Assembly (NCBI GenBank): GCA_001661515.1
Contig: LUVW01000052.1
Coordinates: forward strand, 1,147 to 39,055
Direction: 5' to 3'
Source: Capniomyces stellatus
Lineage: Eukaryota; Kickxellomycota; Harpellomycetes; Harpellales; Legeriomycetaceae
DNA length: 37,909 nucleotides
In this document: piece by piece, positions 1 to 11,355 of the stretch
How positions within the stretch are numbered: the first letter of the stretch is position 1
How the letters are laid out: every line of letters begins with the position of its first letter
Program-made: the position numbers and the translations under genes
The notes under the pieces: model-generated
Database searches by the model: none
What the model was told of the DNA's origin: nothing
Seen by the model: the letters and a program-made list of their open reading frames with translations, nothing else

Positions 1-2
1 AG

Positions 3-404
3 GAAACTGAAGCCGAGGAAGTTGAGGAAGAGACTGAGGAAGACGTTGAGGAGGAAACTGAAGCCGAGGAAGTTGAGGAAGAGACTGAGGAAGACGTTGA
101 GGAAACTGAGGAAGATGTTGACTCATCAGAAGTTGGAGCCGAATCTGACGAATTGGAATCTTCTGATGATAACGAAAATGATGTTGATTTGGGACCAGAG
201 TCCGATGATGAGGATACCTCAGAGTCTGATGACGAAGATAGTTCAGATTCAGAAGACCGAATGATCAAGTCTACACCAACCAACAACGCTAAAGTTGATT
301 CGTCAGCTTCAGTAGTAAGCAGTGCCAACAGTGGGTTAAAAATGGAAATCGTCCAAGATATCCCATCTACTGAGAGTACCGAAACCACGCCTACACTAGC
401 ATAG
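3..404 (+). CDS. 3' end of an acidic-repeat protein (partial, function unknown)
   Basis: The frame is open from the left edge of the window to a TAG at 402-404, giving the last 133 residues of a protein whose start lies outside. The visible part opens with a Glu-rich array encoded by a 51-bp unit (one copy missing its first base at 1-50, a second at 51-101, then a shortened copy). It continues into an Asp/Ser/Glu-rich stretch with several SDDED-type clusters that look like casein kinase 2 sites, and ends in a Ser/Thr-rich tail without acidic residues. There is no recognisable fold, membrane segment or signal. Acidic tails of this kind are common in nucleolar and chromatin proteins, but that is only analogy. 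The repeat lacks stops in other frames, so overlapping frames also look open; this frame was chosen because its tail has ordinary protein composition. Confidence 0.65.
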   Translation, partial: ETEAEEVEEETEEDVEEETEAEEVEEETEEDVEETEEDVDSSEVGAESDELESSDDNENDVDLGPESDDEDTSESDDEDSSDSEDRMIKSTPTNNAKVDSSASVVSSANSGLKMEIVQDIPSTESTETTPTLA

Positions 405-710
405 AACGATTAGGCACAAAATCCTTACTACTAAGGCACATAACTGAAAACGGCTCGGGTAGCCGTGTCTTTACAAAAGATGATTTTGTGTCTTTGTTCA
501 GATGAAGGAAAGGTGTTCTGTTAATTCTGGAAATTAGTGGCATTTTTAGCCGATTTCATTATTATTATATTTTTACTGAAATTAGAAAGAGAAATTTTTT
601 TATATTACAAGTGCAGATTGCTTTTAATATAAAGATATCAACACCGATTTTTAAAAACTGCACAGTAATGGCGGGAATATTAACCAATGCAGATACGTGG
701 ACTGCAAGCG
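405..710. other. 3' flank without a gene
   Basis: Apart from the hairpin, this stretch between the first gene and the LINE tail shows only short frames in both strands and AT-rich sequence. No gene or RNA was recognised. Confidence 0.5.
450..466 (+). other. Short hairpin in the 3' flank of the acidic-repeat gene
   Basis: A perfect 6-bp inverted repeat, ACGGCT/AGCCGT, separated by a 5-base loop, lies 46 bases after the stop codon. It falls in the expected 3' UTR. Any role in RNA processing is unproven. Confidence 0.3.
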
Positions 711-958
711 CCAATCTCCCTGAACCAATGCCCATCGGGTACGGACGATCTAATTTATCGAAGGGGTGTTGGCTAATGGAGTCATTTAACATATCAAAAT
801 AGCACAGTGTTTTATAGTATTTTTATAGTATTGTTTAATATTGTATGTTTTGTTGTGTTGATTCCGTTGCTAATAAACCACATAAATAAAAAATAAAAAA
901 ATAAAAATTTGTTACCAATAAACCACATAAATAAATAAATACAAAAATAAATAATAAA
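711..958 (+). mobile_element. 5'-truncated LINE retrotransposon, 3' tail only (copy 1)
   Basis: From about 711 the sequence matches the stretch starting near 20713 almost base for base. It covers the last codons of the element's reverse-transcriptase ORF (shared residues APISLNQCPSGTDDL, ending GVG and a stop at about 775-777), then a 3' UTR with GTCATTTAACATATCAAAAT and TTGATTCCGTTGCTAATAAA. The copy ends in A/T-rich runs of TAAATA type, in which the ACCAATAAACCACATAAA segment appears twice. Two dispersed copies sharing the same 3' end but not the same 5' end is the mark of a non-LTR element truncated during reverse transcription. No target-site duplication could be fixed. Confidence 0.7.
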
Positions 959-2524
959 ACAAAAACCTTCCTAGTTTCAACTAGATATACTTGCAACACG
1001 TTATCCGAATTTATTCTCCCAGGTTAGGGAAGATAACCTTAATTGTTGTGCAGATTTCACTATTTTTACCCTGAACAGAGATTTCTCACAATTATCATTT
1101 GTTTAATTAAAGCTAAAGCATGCTGGTAGTTAATAAACGGTTTTACACAGCACACTTACCTAGGAGAGTCTAGCTAACTGAATTCTATGCGAACTTTATT
1201 TGATACGAAAACAAAGCTAAAGCAGTCATGAGTTTCTTCAACACAGCAGGTGTTGTGTTTACTAACTAATATATATATATATGTATGCCTCAAATCTGGC
1301 TGGTTAGTAGTTTAGTCAGCTGGTAAGTGAGTTTGTGAGAAGTATTTGTGTTTCCAAAGTGCATCTTTATAATTGCAAGTGATAAAAAGCGATGGTGAAA
1401 AACATTTAAAGCTTCAGTGCCTAAACGATATTATTTCGTTTAGTCACTGATATATCCAAGACATAAATTGCTGATTTGTATTTTTAAAAGTTTCACTTTT
1501 GACATTATTACAGTTCTATTGGTGTATTATAGAAACCGGTGGTTCAAACAATTGGCTCAAATTGAACTATTAATATTTTCGCCTTTGTTACGACAATAGC
1601 CCAAGTTAGCAAAAAAATATATAAAAATAAAATGTGAAATTACAACGCAAGATTTTTAACCATACATTTTAGCCCTTGGTTTCACTCGCTATTCAGTTTT
1701 ATTTCTGAAAAAAAAAATACAACGCACACAGGTTTGAAAATTAAAGACAAAAGGGTTCACTTGCAATAAAAACAAAAATAAACAATAAAGGATGTATGAT
1801 CTGGAAATAAGGCGAATGCCAATCCAGGAGCGAGTATTTCCATAATACATAAAATTCAAACTCAAAAAGTGAGTATGGTGTGTTGTGAAATATACAATCT
1901 AACCCCTCCTCTCTCCCCAGAAAGATGATTGGTAATATTGTGTCTAATAGGCAAGGTTTTGTTCTAATAAAAGGATCCGTTGTGAAGACCTTTGGACAAT
2001 AAAAATTCGATCAATTACAATTCAACACCTAACAGGTTCAACAACTATTGCGCCCTTTACTTTTTTTTAATTGTAGCAGGGCCAATTACGTCAAAATAAT
2101 TTTTTATTCCAGTGTACCTATGGTAAACGATAGTCAAGTAAGATTAAAGAGACATGATTTTGGTTTGCTTGAGACTAGACGCTGTTAAACATAGACATAA
2201 ATACCTAAATTTTTACGTAAGAAATAAGGTTTGAATTTGGGCTATTCCCATTGAATAGAGTTGCAAATCCGAGACCAATATAATTAGAAAAAAACTACTT
2301 TTGCATAAACCTATTATTTGCACCTTTCAAATTTTAAATAAAACTGAATTGAAAAATCATTGTATTGTGCCCATTTTATTTTTCTATAAAAACAATTAGC
2401 TTAATTAACGGGCAATTTTGCTTTAAAGACACTATTTAATTATTTTATTTTTTATCAATCAAAAAGGATATCCAAATAGCTTGTTTTTTCCCCTCTTACA
2501 TTTGTAAATGCAGATTTAGCCTCC
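959..2524. other. AT-rich intergenic region
   Basis: No reading frame over 60 codons with plausible composition was seen. The stretch contains an (AT) run near 1268-1282, a short pyrimidine tract at about 1901-1920, and many A/T homopolymers. It presumably includes the upstream region of the SRA1-domain gene. Confidence 0.5.
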
Positions 2525-2534
2525 TATATATATA
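2525..2534 (+). promoter_or_regulatory. TATA-like element upstream of the SRA1-domain gene
   Basis: A TATATATATA run lies 135 bases before the start codon at 2669 and is followed by C-rich, then A-rich leader sequence. Position and composition fit a TATA box, but AT-rich DNA gives such runs by chance. Confidence 0.3.
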
Positions 2535-2668
2535 CTACCTTTACACGCACATTTACCTCCTCGACATCCAAGCACAGCAAAAACAGTATATACAAGGTTT
2601 AAAAACATCAAGCATACACTTGGTTTGAAAATAAAGCTACATCAATATACATAACTTTATACTCGAAA

Positions 2669-4081
2669 ATGACGATCGGATTCAGCTTTTTGAAAAGCTT
2701 TGGGTCAAAAAAAGACCTTGAAGTCAAAACGGAAAACAGCAAGCCCAGCGAACTCGATAATAACACCGATTCCGAATACAAAGATATCTCGCTATTAAAA
2801 CATCATCACGACAACAACCAAGCTATGCCTCAAATGCCGGCAACTGAGCAAAACAAGCCCAGTCACGCAGGAATGAGCAAGGGCCAAATTAGGCCACCAC
2901 CAAGAAATGGAGAGAAGTACAGTCCACAGATATCAGAGAAATCACCAATAGCTGAACCAACCCAAGCCTCGGATAGCTCTAGCAGTGAATCACTGGATAG
3001 CAACCTGGAAAACAAGGCGAGCAAACCTGCTGGCTATCATAACTTTACTGGCCCTGGGCATGCCCATAATGGACATTGGAACGACCCACCAAAAAATGTG
3101 TTTTCACGCAACCAATCAGAACAATCAAGATCCACAACAAATATGGCCAACGTAAAACACAAAACAGTCAATCTACCAAACTATCTAAGTGTCAATAACA
3201 CACCAGCCAACGAATCATCTGCAGAAAAAAACAACTTGAGCCCACCAACACTAGCCAAACCACCCGTGAAATCTCTGCAAAACTCAGCAGAGTCATATGT
3301 CAACTCTTCGAGCATAGATGAGGTTGATAAGAAGCTAAAAAATGTTGATCTGGCTGGAAAAGACGGCTCAGAAGAGCCACTTTCTAACCAGGAAATACTT
3401 GATATATTTTACAAAACATTAGACGACACACCAATGGATACCCCTGTAAGAATAACTACCAATTATTTTTATATGTGTAAATACGAAGAGTGATTGAAAG
3501 CAAGAGTGCTTGGATCTATACCCGCGTTGATTTTGATTGTAATCGTGACCAAATGGACTATTTTGCCCTGCCTTGCCTTGCTTTTATTTTTATTTTTATT
3601 TTTATTTTTATTTTTATTTTTACTTATTTTTGGGATTGAAATAGATAATCAAAAAGACTGTCCAGGATACCAGAAAAAGAATCGAGTTTTTGGAACAACG
3701 GATCAACAACCTAAATCAAAACACTCTAAGCAACCTTTCAACTATTGCTAGCAGTAAGTCATATATACAAGTTTACTCGATTATTGGTGCTCTAACATCT
3801 ATACCGGACTCTTTATTTGCTTTACCAGACACTAATAATTTTATGCTTTTGTTCAAAGTCCGCTTGTCGTTTTATTTATCTCTTAACTTAATTGACTATT
3901 TTGTTTGTATAAACTGTATGCTAACATATACCTTTGTCGCGTCATGTTTTTAGGTCTGGTGGACGGAGAGTCTGAGAAGGCCATTTCAGTGCACCGCGAA
4001 ATGATGAAGGTGACATTTGAAGATGAAGGGAAATGGCTTGTTGGCCTGAAACGGGTCATTGAACTATCCAGAAAAAACTAA
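2669..4081 (+). CDS. Stand-alone SRA1-domain protein (three exons)
   Basis: The model joins 2669-3445, 3645-3753 and 3954-4081 into 337 residues. Introns are GTAAGA...ATAG (199 bp, phase 0) and GTAAGT...TTAG (200 bp, phase 1, with a TGCTAAC branch-point match). The first about 240 residues are polar, Ser/Asn/Pro-rich and probably disordered. The C-terminal about 95 residues form a helical domain that recalls SRA1 (steroid receptor RNA activator protein) and the C-terminus of Sec31: a helix with DTRKRIEFLEQRINNL, then a second with the signature KWLVGLKRVIELSRK, comparable to WMVGVKRLI in human SRA1. In Sec31 this domain follows WD40 and solenoid parts; none are present here, so it is a stand-alone version or a COPII accessory protein. 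Exon 1 alone would read on past its donor to a TGA at 3491-3493, giving a truncated 274-residue product without the domain. Family assignment is from memory of the motif. Confidence 0.7.
3581..3622. repeat. (TTTTTA)n microsatellite in intron 1 of the SRA1-domain gene
   Basis: About seven copies of a 6-bp TTTTTA unit lie about 20 bases before the intron's 3' splice site, where they act as or extend its polypyrimidine tract. Confidence 0.8.
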
Positions 4082-4231
4082 CTCTTTCGCACACTACCTT
4101 TCCTTTTAAATTAATTACTTTTAAAGTCAAATATCTACGTCTAGCATTTTTTTTCCCCATCCACAGTTATAAACCTTTGGCATTTCTTTTACTCGCAACA
4201 GCACTTTTTCTATTTTCAAAAAAAAGCATAT

Positions 4232-4300
4232 ATAATAAACATACTAAACATACTAAACATACTAAACATACTAAACATACTAAACATACTAAACATACCA
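4232..4300. repeat. 9-bp minisatellite (ATACTAAAC)n
   Basis: Six perfect head-to-tail copies of ATACTAAAC run from 4241 to 4294, with an imperfect copy on the left and a partial copy on the right. They lie about 150 bases after the SRA1-domain gene's stop, near its likely 3' end. The unit contains TACTAAC-like branch-point sequence by coincidence. Confidence 0.9.
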
Positions 4301-4500
4301 ACTGCGTGTATTCCTAAAGCTGACAAGTAAAGAGCCAAGAATAAACTTTATAAAACAGAAACCAACAATCGCATTTACCAAGTGGGACCTTTTTAAATAT
4401 TTCCAAGCCCGGTGGTTTTAGTACTACGTTGGATCATCACAATTGTGATATCTCCTTAGTTGCACATGTTATCAGTGCAAGGTGTTGGCCAAATATATCA

Positions 4501-4735
4501 TGCCTAACCTTATACACTTTATGGTGGCCAATAATCCCGGCCATATTTCTCGACTACGAGTTGTCTTGTCAAATATAGAAACTAGATACAAACCGGCCTG
4601 GCACATTAAGAGATGCGCTTGCTGTGATAAATAATGGCAAACGCCATCTGAGCCAATACCACCACACACATGTTTGGCAAGACCTACTAAAAGTATACAT
4701 AGCTTTCAATTTCCTATTTGGCTTTGGTATGTATT
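4501..4735 (+). pseudogene. Possible decayed coding remnant, perhaps a transposon
   Basis: On the + strand an ATG at about 4501 opens 44 codons with ordinary protein composition, containing RYKPAWHIKRCACCDK. A TAA follows, and the same frame then continues openly for about 45 more codons. The paired cysteines followed by His/Cys downstream recall the zinc-knuckle tail of LINE reverse transcriptases, but the match is weak and no 3' tail like the other LINE copies is present. The stretch is less AT-rich than its flanks. It could equally be chance. Confidence 0.2.
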
Positions 4736-7447
4736 GTACTACTTTAGAATGTGTCTATTAATTTGCCAAGATATTCCCGGGATTTATTCTCTAGTCGAAT
4801 ATTATATTACAAATTGACAATGGCTTGATTATCTTGAGCGAATTTTCAACACAGCCTTAATACTTGAAAGCGTGTATTCAAGTAAATAAATAAATGTCGT
4901 ATATTTAGAAACAACTATGGACAATGGGGATTGCTGCTAACTCTCCGATTACACACTGAATATATTGGTAATCGTCGATTTTCTGGTTAGACATAACTAA
5001 GAGAAGGATATTGCCATAAATAGCTGACTGGCTTAGTTGTACTATTGATTATAAATCATCTGCCTCACGTGCTTGAAGCTTCTGAATAGGCCAATCAAGT
5101 CGACAGATAAAAGCCTTGTTACATTTAATTTCGTTGAATTTGGCATTTATTTTGTAATTAACCAGGTGTTCTATAAAAAGACTGTTTTTTTTTTAACTTT
5201 AAAGCAAATTTGCTTTGTTTAGAGAAACTTGCACTCTGAACTAATGTTATAAGCTACTTAAGTAGTTAAACCATGGATGAGATTTACATAACACAAGCGC
5301 AATGAAATCCGGAAAAAGCTAATGAGAACGGCTACTGAAAAAAGTTTATATAAAAAAAACTGGTACTTTGCAAAGGAGACATATCGAGATAAATAAAATG
5401 GATGGAGTATGATTAATATAGTACAGAGGAGGATGGTGTTTAAGCAAGCTATTTGTAGAAATATGATTTGCAGCTCGGAATCACCTTGTTGCGCAAAAAA
5501 CGATGATTAAAGTAAAAGACAGCATTAATCAAAGACAGTGTGAATCAAAGGATGTAAGGTTGAAAAGGATATGAGCCGAAAGTAGCATGATTAAATAGTT
5601 GGAGGAAAAAAGCAGGAGTGACAATGAGATCTGGAGGATGTGAAAAGCTTGTAAATCAAAACAAGAGCCGCTGAAAATAATAAAAGCATAGTGAAAGTCA
5701 GAGAGAATGTTTGTATAAATCAGGCATTCGAGTTGAACTAAACCAATCAAGATATAGGATTTGATAGTTGATACAGGCATCTAGCAGTATAATCGCTTTG
5801 GGGGAATGTTGTGCAAGTTGTGATTGAAATAGGGAAACGTAAGGGAAACATACAAGGTAGGCGTGAACATTGGGAGTAGAATCCAACACAAACCTGTAAT
5901 AACGTGGAAGCACAGGGAGCTTTGGGTCATAGCTATTCACTTGTACAAATGGTATGGTGTGGATACAAACTATGTGGCTAAGAAGAGAATGTATGGGATA
6001 TATCAATGCGAAGTGTGTTTCTTAGCAATTCACAAGAGTGCAGTGAGAAGGAGAAAAAACGCGTCTTTTTTTTTTCAACCAGCTCGGGGGCTCCTTTTTT
6101 TTATTACTATTATTAGAAGTTGGTATTTGCTGCTCCTAGGGAAAGTTATAAAATGTAAAGTAATTTTGCCAATGAAAAGATCTTTTTATTACAATACCAT
6201 TTTAAGAAAAAGCATGGCACTATAAATGGGCAAACCAAAACAATGCTTGATAGGCAAAGATGATAGAAGTGATAAAAATAGAGGACAATTATATAAAAAG
6301 TGCAGAATTAGACTGGTCTGGTTTAAAGTGCAATGAGATGATAAAAAAAGAAAATTAGCTAAAAGTAATGTTTGGTTATGTAAAGGCTTTTTTGAAAAAA
6401 TAAAAAAGCGCTGTTGTTCGCCAATACTGAAAGCTATATTGAAGATTGTTGTCAATGATGGTCGATTGAAACCTTAGGCAATGGGGAGAAGGAAAAAAAA
6501 AGGAATGCCCACTTTGTAATCAATCGTCATACTTTAGTAAGGAGAAAGAGAAAGAAGTAAATAGGGAAGAAATAAAAAGATATTGTCAAAAAATATGTCC
6601 AATGAAACAGCAGGAAAAAAAAAGAAAATGATCACACCAAGGTGAAATCGTAGGATTATATATAGTCCAAAAATCATCTGCATGGGATTTTACTAGGGAA
6701 AAAAAGAGAAAACAAAGGGCAAGTAAATGAAGTTGAAAAAAAAAGCAGTGGATGGGAATAATCACCAAGCATATCTCAATAAAAAAAATGAAATAACTAC
6801 CAGATTTGAAAAAGAAAAGAAAGAAGGAAAAAAGAGTGCAAAAGTTTTGCAGATGTTCAAAGATAATAGGGCTAGTCGGGAAAAGGTGAGGTTATAGTGG
6901 CGAGTAAAGATGAAAGATGTTGTAGGGCATTTATTTCTAAAAGGTAGAAAAGGAAAGAAAAAGAAAAAAGAAAAAAAAAAGAAAGAAATCTTGATTTTTC
7001 AAGAGGTAAAAGAAAAACGCAACAGCAAGGATGAAGGAAAGGAATTAATTATAAGCAGACTAGAATTGATTTGGAATATAAAGTGGAATTAGGTTTAGTT
7101 GGAACAATACAAAGAGTGGTTGGTTTATTTATAGATAAAGATTGGCTGGGCTGGAGGGGATGGAAAAACCAGAGAATCATTAGTCAATGATAAAAAGTTC
7201 AAGTAAAAGTAAATGTGAGACAAGATGAAAATAAAGGTTGAAAGTAGAAATGGAGACAGAAATAGAAACTAGATTAAGAATCAACAAGACTATTAGATTA
7301 AAAAAAAATAGGGATTTTAAAGTTTGGGAAAAATACTATATATAGTACAACATTATATTCAAGCGTGCATAAAAAGGAGTAAAAAAAACCCCCTTCAACA
7401 TACTTTTATCTAAACTAAATAAAAAACAAGCTAATTAAGCCAAACGC
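4736..7447. other. Long intergenic region, purine-rich on the + strand
   Basis: No convincing gene. Overlapping frames on opposite strands at about 5698-6225 have biased, low-quality composition and were discounted. From about 5400 to 7480 the + strand is dominated by A and G, with many GAAAAAG-type runs and few C residues. A palindromic TACTATATATAGTA lies near 7333-7346. Confidence 0.5.
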
Positions 7448-7455
7448 TATAAAAA
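7448..7455 (+). promoter_or_regulatory. TATA box of the GDP-mannose pyrophosphorylase gene
   Basis: TATAAAAA lies 74 bases before the start codon at 7522, in good position for a TATA element with a short leader. Confidence 0.4.
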
Positions 7456-7521
7456 CATAACGAGTTTTATTTACGATAAAACTCTGCATCACTATATTGA
7501 CATTAACTTAAACAACACACA

Positions 7522-8858
7522 ATGAAGGCACTCATTCTCGTCGGTGGTAAGTGTTAAGAAGAGAAAGAGGGGAGCAGATGGAGTTTGTAGTTATTGAGGG
7601 GAGTAAGGGAGTTGAAAGATACTGACAGAATTATTTTTTGCTTTTTTGTTTTCTTGTTTTTCTTGTTGGTGTTTGTTTTAGGATTTGGTACCCGTCTTAG
7701 ACCACTTACACTTTCAATCCCTAAGCCACTTGTGGAATTCGCAAACAAGCCGATGATTCTGCATCAAATTGAAGCATTGATTAAGGTAATTAAGCAGATA
7801 TAGGAAAGAGGAAAAAGATAGAAGAGGGGGGGGGGGCAAATGTGGAATAAAAAGTAAATAAAGAGAGGGTGTAAATGTGTATGTGAGTATAGGCAGGAGT
7901 AAAAGATATCGTACTAGCAGTGAACTATAGACCAGAGGTGATGGTATCAGTGCTAAAAAAGTACGAAGAGCAGTTTGGAATAACAATAACATTTTCAGTA
8001 GAGAATGAGCCATTGGGTACAGCAGGACCATTAGCGTTGGCAAGAGAAATATTAGGGAAGGATGAGACACCATTTTTTGTTCTGAACTCGGACGTGACGT
8101 GTGAGTATCCATTTGAAGAGATGCTTGCGTTCCACAACTCGCATGGAAAGGAAGGGACGATATTGGCGACAAAAGTTGAGGAGCCATCAAAGTATGGGGT
8201 GATTGTAACAAAGGCGACAAACCCAACAGCAATTGACAGGTTTGTTGAGAAGCCAGTGGAGTTTGTTGGAAACCGGATCAATGCAGGAATCTACATATTC
8301 AGTCCAGCAATACTGAACAGAATCGAGCTGAGACCAACATCAATAGAAAAGGAGATTTTCCCAGCCATGGCAGCAGACGACAACCTGCACACATTTGACC
8401 TGGCTGGGTACTGGATGGACGTTGGACAGCCAAAGGACTTTTTGACAGGAACCTGCCTGTACCTGACATCCCTGGCCAAAAAGAACCCAGAACTTCTGGT
8501 GTCCACTTCCGAGGACTACGTGTCAGGTGGAAACGTTCTTATTCACCCAACCGCTAAAATCGGTTTTGGCTGCAAAATCGGTCCAAACGTAACCATTGGT
8601 CCAAACGTTGTTGTTGGTGACGGTGTCAGACTCCAGAGATGCGTTATTATGGAGGGTGTCCAGATTAGAAGCCACGCCATGGTCAAAAACTCCATTGTCG
8701 GCTGGCACTCCACTATTGGAAGCTGGTCACGTCTCGACGGAACCACTGTTTTGGGTGATGATGTCCATATTCTTGATGAGGTCTACGTAAACGGCGCCTC
8801 TGTTCTTCCACACAAATCCATTTCCGCCAACGTAACTGAACCAAGAGTTGTTATGTAA
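7522..8858 (+). CDS. MPG1: Mannose-1-phosphate guanylyltransferase (GDP-mannose pyrophosphorylase)
   Basis: The enzyme makes GDP-mannose from GTP and mannose-1-phosphate in the cytosol, supplying protein glycosylation, GPI anchors and wall mannan. The model joins 7522-7546, 7682-7785 and 7893-8858 into 364 residues (yeast Psa1 has 361). Introns are GTAAGT...TTAG (135 bp, phase 1) and GTAATT...ATAG (107 bp, phase 0). The tiny first exon encodes MKALILVGG, and splicing completes the nucleotidyltransferase signature [11 protein letters not shown] at residues 8-18, so the ATG at 7522 is secure. The catalytic region continues through [30 protein letters not shown] and FVEKP. The C-terminal third has hexapeptide repeats typical of a left-handed beta-helix, ending near [17 protein letters not shown]-type signals follow within 120 bases. 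This is one of the safest calls in the window; the symbol follows common fungal use (PSA1/VIG9 in yeasts). Confidence 0.95.
7826..7836. repeat. G11 homopolymer in intron 2 of the pyrophosphorylase gene
   Basis: Eleven consecutive G residues stand out in this AT-rich window and lie inside a 107-bp intron that is otherwise purine-rich. Confidence 0.9.
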
Positions 8859-9210
8859 TTAGTCCCAAAAATCAATAATAATCCTAAACCAAAAGGAATA
8901 TATATTTATTACTTTTTATACCTTCATTTTATATCTTTTTCATATATAAATGGCCTTTTTTCCATCAAAAATAAATAAAATAAATTACATTTTGCAAAAA
9001 TAAAATTGCATTTCATTTCAAACTAATCCATAACCTGTCATTATTGCCTAATAACCCGGACTCTCTTTTTTTCTTATTTATTTTTCCTTTTATTTTTTAA
9101 CGTTTTTGGTCCAATTACCCGGTTAATCCAATCCCAAATAAACCCAAAATAAAACTAATTGTATAACAATGTAAATATAATATATAAATAAACGCCATGT
9201 ATTGTCTTGC
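8859..9210. other. Convergent intergenic region
   Basis: This 352-bp stretch separates the 3' ends of the pyrophosphorylase and MTHFR genes. It is very AT-rich, with several AATAAA/AAATAAA motifs near 8968-8985 on the + strand that could serve polyadenylation. No gene is seen. Confidence 0.6.
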
Positions 9211-11320
9211 CTACTTTGTAAACCTGCTGAAAACTTCAAACAGGTCGTTTGGTTTCTTGTAGTCGTTGCCAACCACATTAACCAGCCAAACAGACTGCCC
9301 AACGCTGTCCAAAAACGGACAATGCGCACAAACCCCCCAGTTACTCCATAAATCAATTGCCTCAGAACACCAACACGAAAAGTTCAGCCTATCAATCAAC
9401 GCACTCTGGATCACCGAGGAGCCTGGGAAAACCGCCCAGCAAAGAACTGTTGAAGACACTAGTTGTTGCTGCTGCTGCTGCTGGTCCAATTCGTCCGTTT
9501 GCTGTCCCGTCTGCTCGCCCATTTGCGTTAACGACTGGGCCGGTGCATTGGTCTTGATCTCCAGGCTCCTGTTTGACGCATAATACGTCAGCTTGTCGCT
9601 GCTTTTGTTCAGCAATTCAATGAAACTTGCGAATTTGTCGTCCGTAACAAAACACTCTACAAAAGACTACAAAATCATAATTCACAAATCACGTGATTAG
9701 TCTTGCACCCTTTATCCCATGTACTCATCATTATATGTGTCACTATACTATCTTCTGTATTACTCTTTGGTAAATATATCCCCCGCTAGGCCCCCATCCA
9801 TACGTCAAATCGTCGCTATTAACCCCGTCTACTGCCGACTGGCTGGCCAGTGTCCAAACTCCACAAAGCGCCAACTTCTTCAAAACACCCAGGTGCTCTG
9901 TATTTGTGTTTTGGATGCGCTCATTGGTCCATGGCAGCGATTCCAAATCACCGCCAATAAATCGTTCAAACAGGCCTGCTACCTTGTCCTCACTCGACGG
10001 ATTCCCCCAAACCCCATAGCCCTGGTAGTTCTACAAGCATCAGGGGAAAAAGAAAATAAAAATAAAAACACTTGTTGATGGGCGATACGCACTACCTATC
10101 CTTTTTTCCCTTTTCATCCTCTTTTTTCTTCTCTTTTTCTTTATTGTTTTCTGCCCTCCCCTCCAACGCCTGGTCTTAAATATCCATATATAAAGCTACA
10201 AAATAGACAAACTTACATTGACTGAACTTCCATACATTGTGTCAATTCCAAAGGCTGGCGACCTTGCATCACCAAATCTTCCGTTAGGGTACTCATCCCA
10301 CACTGCTGACTCTGTCTGGCCAAAGCCGATAAGCTTCTTGTTGGGTGCCAGCTCGTCCTTTGCAGCCGCCCTGGCAGTCCGGTCTTCCTCCCCCGCCTCG
10401 CTGCTTTGCTCGACTGGCCTTTCCGCCTCCGAACCGCTTTGGTTGATTCTGCCTCCATTTCCATTGCCACTGCTGGTGTTTCTGCTGCTGGCAACCGCCC
10501 TAACCAGTCCGTAGTCTGCAAGCCCCGTGCTTGATATTATCTTTTGGACCGAAACCTCAAGATTCAAGGTCGAAATGTGGATCCCTGCCACTCCGCCTTT
10601 AAACAATTTGTCAATCATCTCAATCGCAAACTCTATTCCCACCCGCTTCACCATATTGTCGTCGCTTTTGATCTTTTCCAATGTCTCCTCCAGCTCGCTT
10701 GGAATCATCACCTGCGTCAAAAAACATATCCTCTTAAACGAACTGTACGTCTGTATAGGCAGTATTGTTGGTATTATTGGCACCGTGATCCCATACTCCA
10801 AACACCTCAACCGCCATTCCAAAAACGTCTCTGTATCATAAAACAGCTGCGACAGTATAAACTCTGCCCCACTCTCCACCTTGTGTTTCAGCCAGTACAT
10901 CTCCTCCTCCTCCTTACCCCTGCTCTCCTCACTACCCCCACGTTTATGCTGCTCGTCGTAGCTGCTTAAATCCATCTTATATCCCTCCGGATGCCCCGCA
11001 ACTCCAACGCAGAAGTAATCCCGATACTCAGCCTTTGACTTTATATATCTCACTAAATCACTAGCATGTTCAAACACTTGCCCCTCTCCCCCATGTACCC
11101 CCTCCTTTTCTTTTTCTTTTGCCGAGTTCTCTTTTCTTTCGCTTACCACCGCTTGCTCCTGCTTAAATGGTTCATCTCCTCTAATAGCCAGTATGTTTCT
11201 GATTCCTCGCTTTTTTGCCTCCTTTGTATTTATTATTATCCATTATTCAGTATTTGTATTTGATCTCTTGAATTCAAAACACAACCATAATACATACAAC
11301 AATTCATACACACAACCATA

Positions 11321-11355
<35 letters not shown>

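Noticed and set aside
5698..6225. Overlapping 102- and 120-codon frames on opposite strands
   Set aside because: Neither has a family, splice context or good composition; they lie in the purine-skewed region, where stop codons are unevenly spread.
6910..7092. 60-codon Lys/Glu-rich frame
   Set aside because: A product of AAG/GAA-rich purine sequence; low complexity, no splice or promoter context.
11079..11148. Possible extra intron inside MTHFR exon 2 (GTAAGC to CAAG)
   Set aside because: Its removal would delete 70 bases and break the reading frame, whereas keeping it gives one continuous open frame through the conserved domain.
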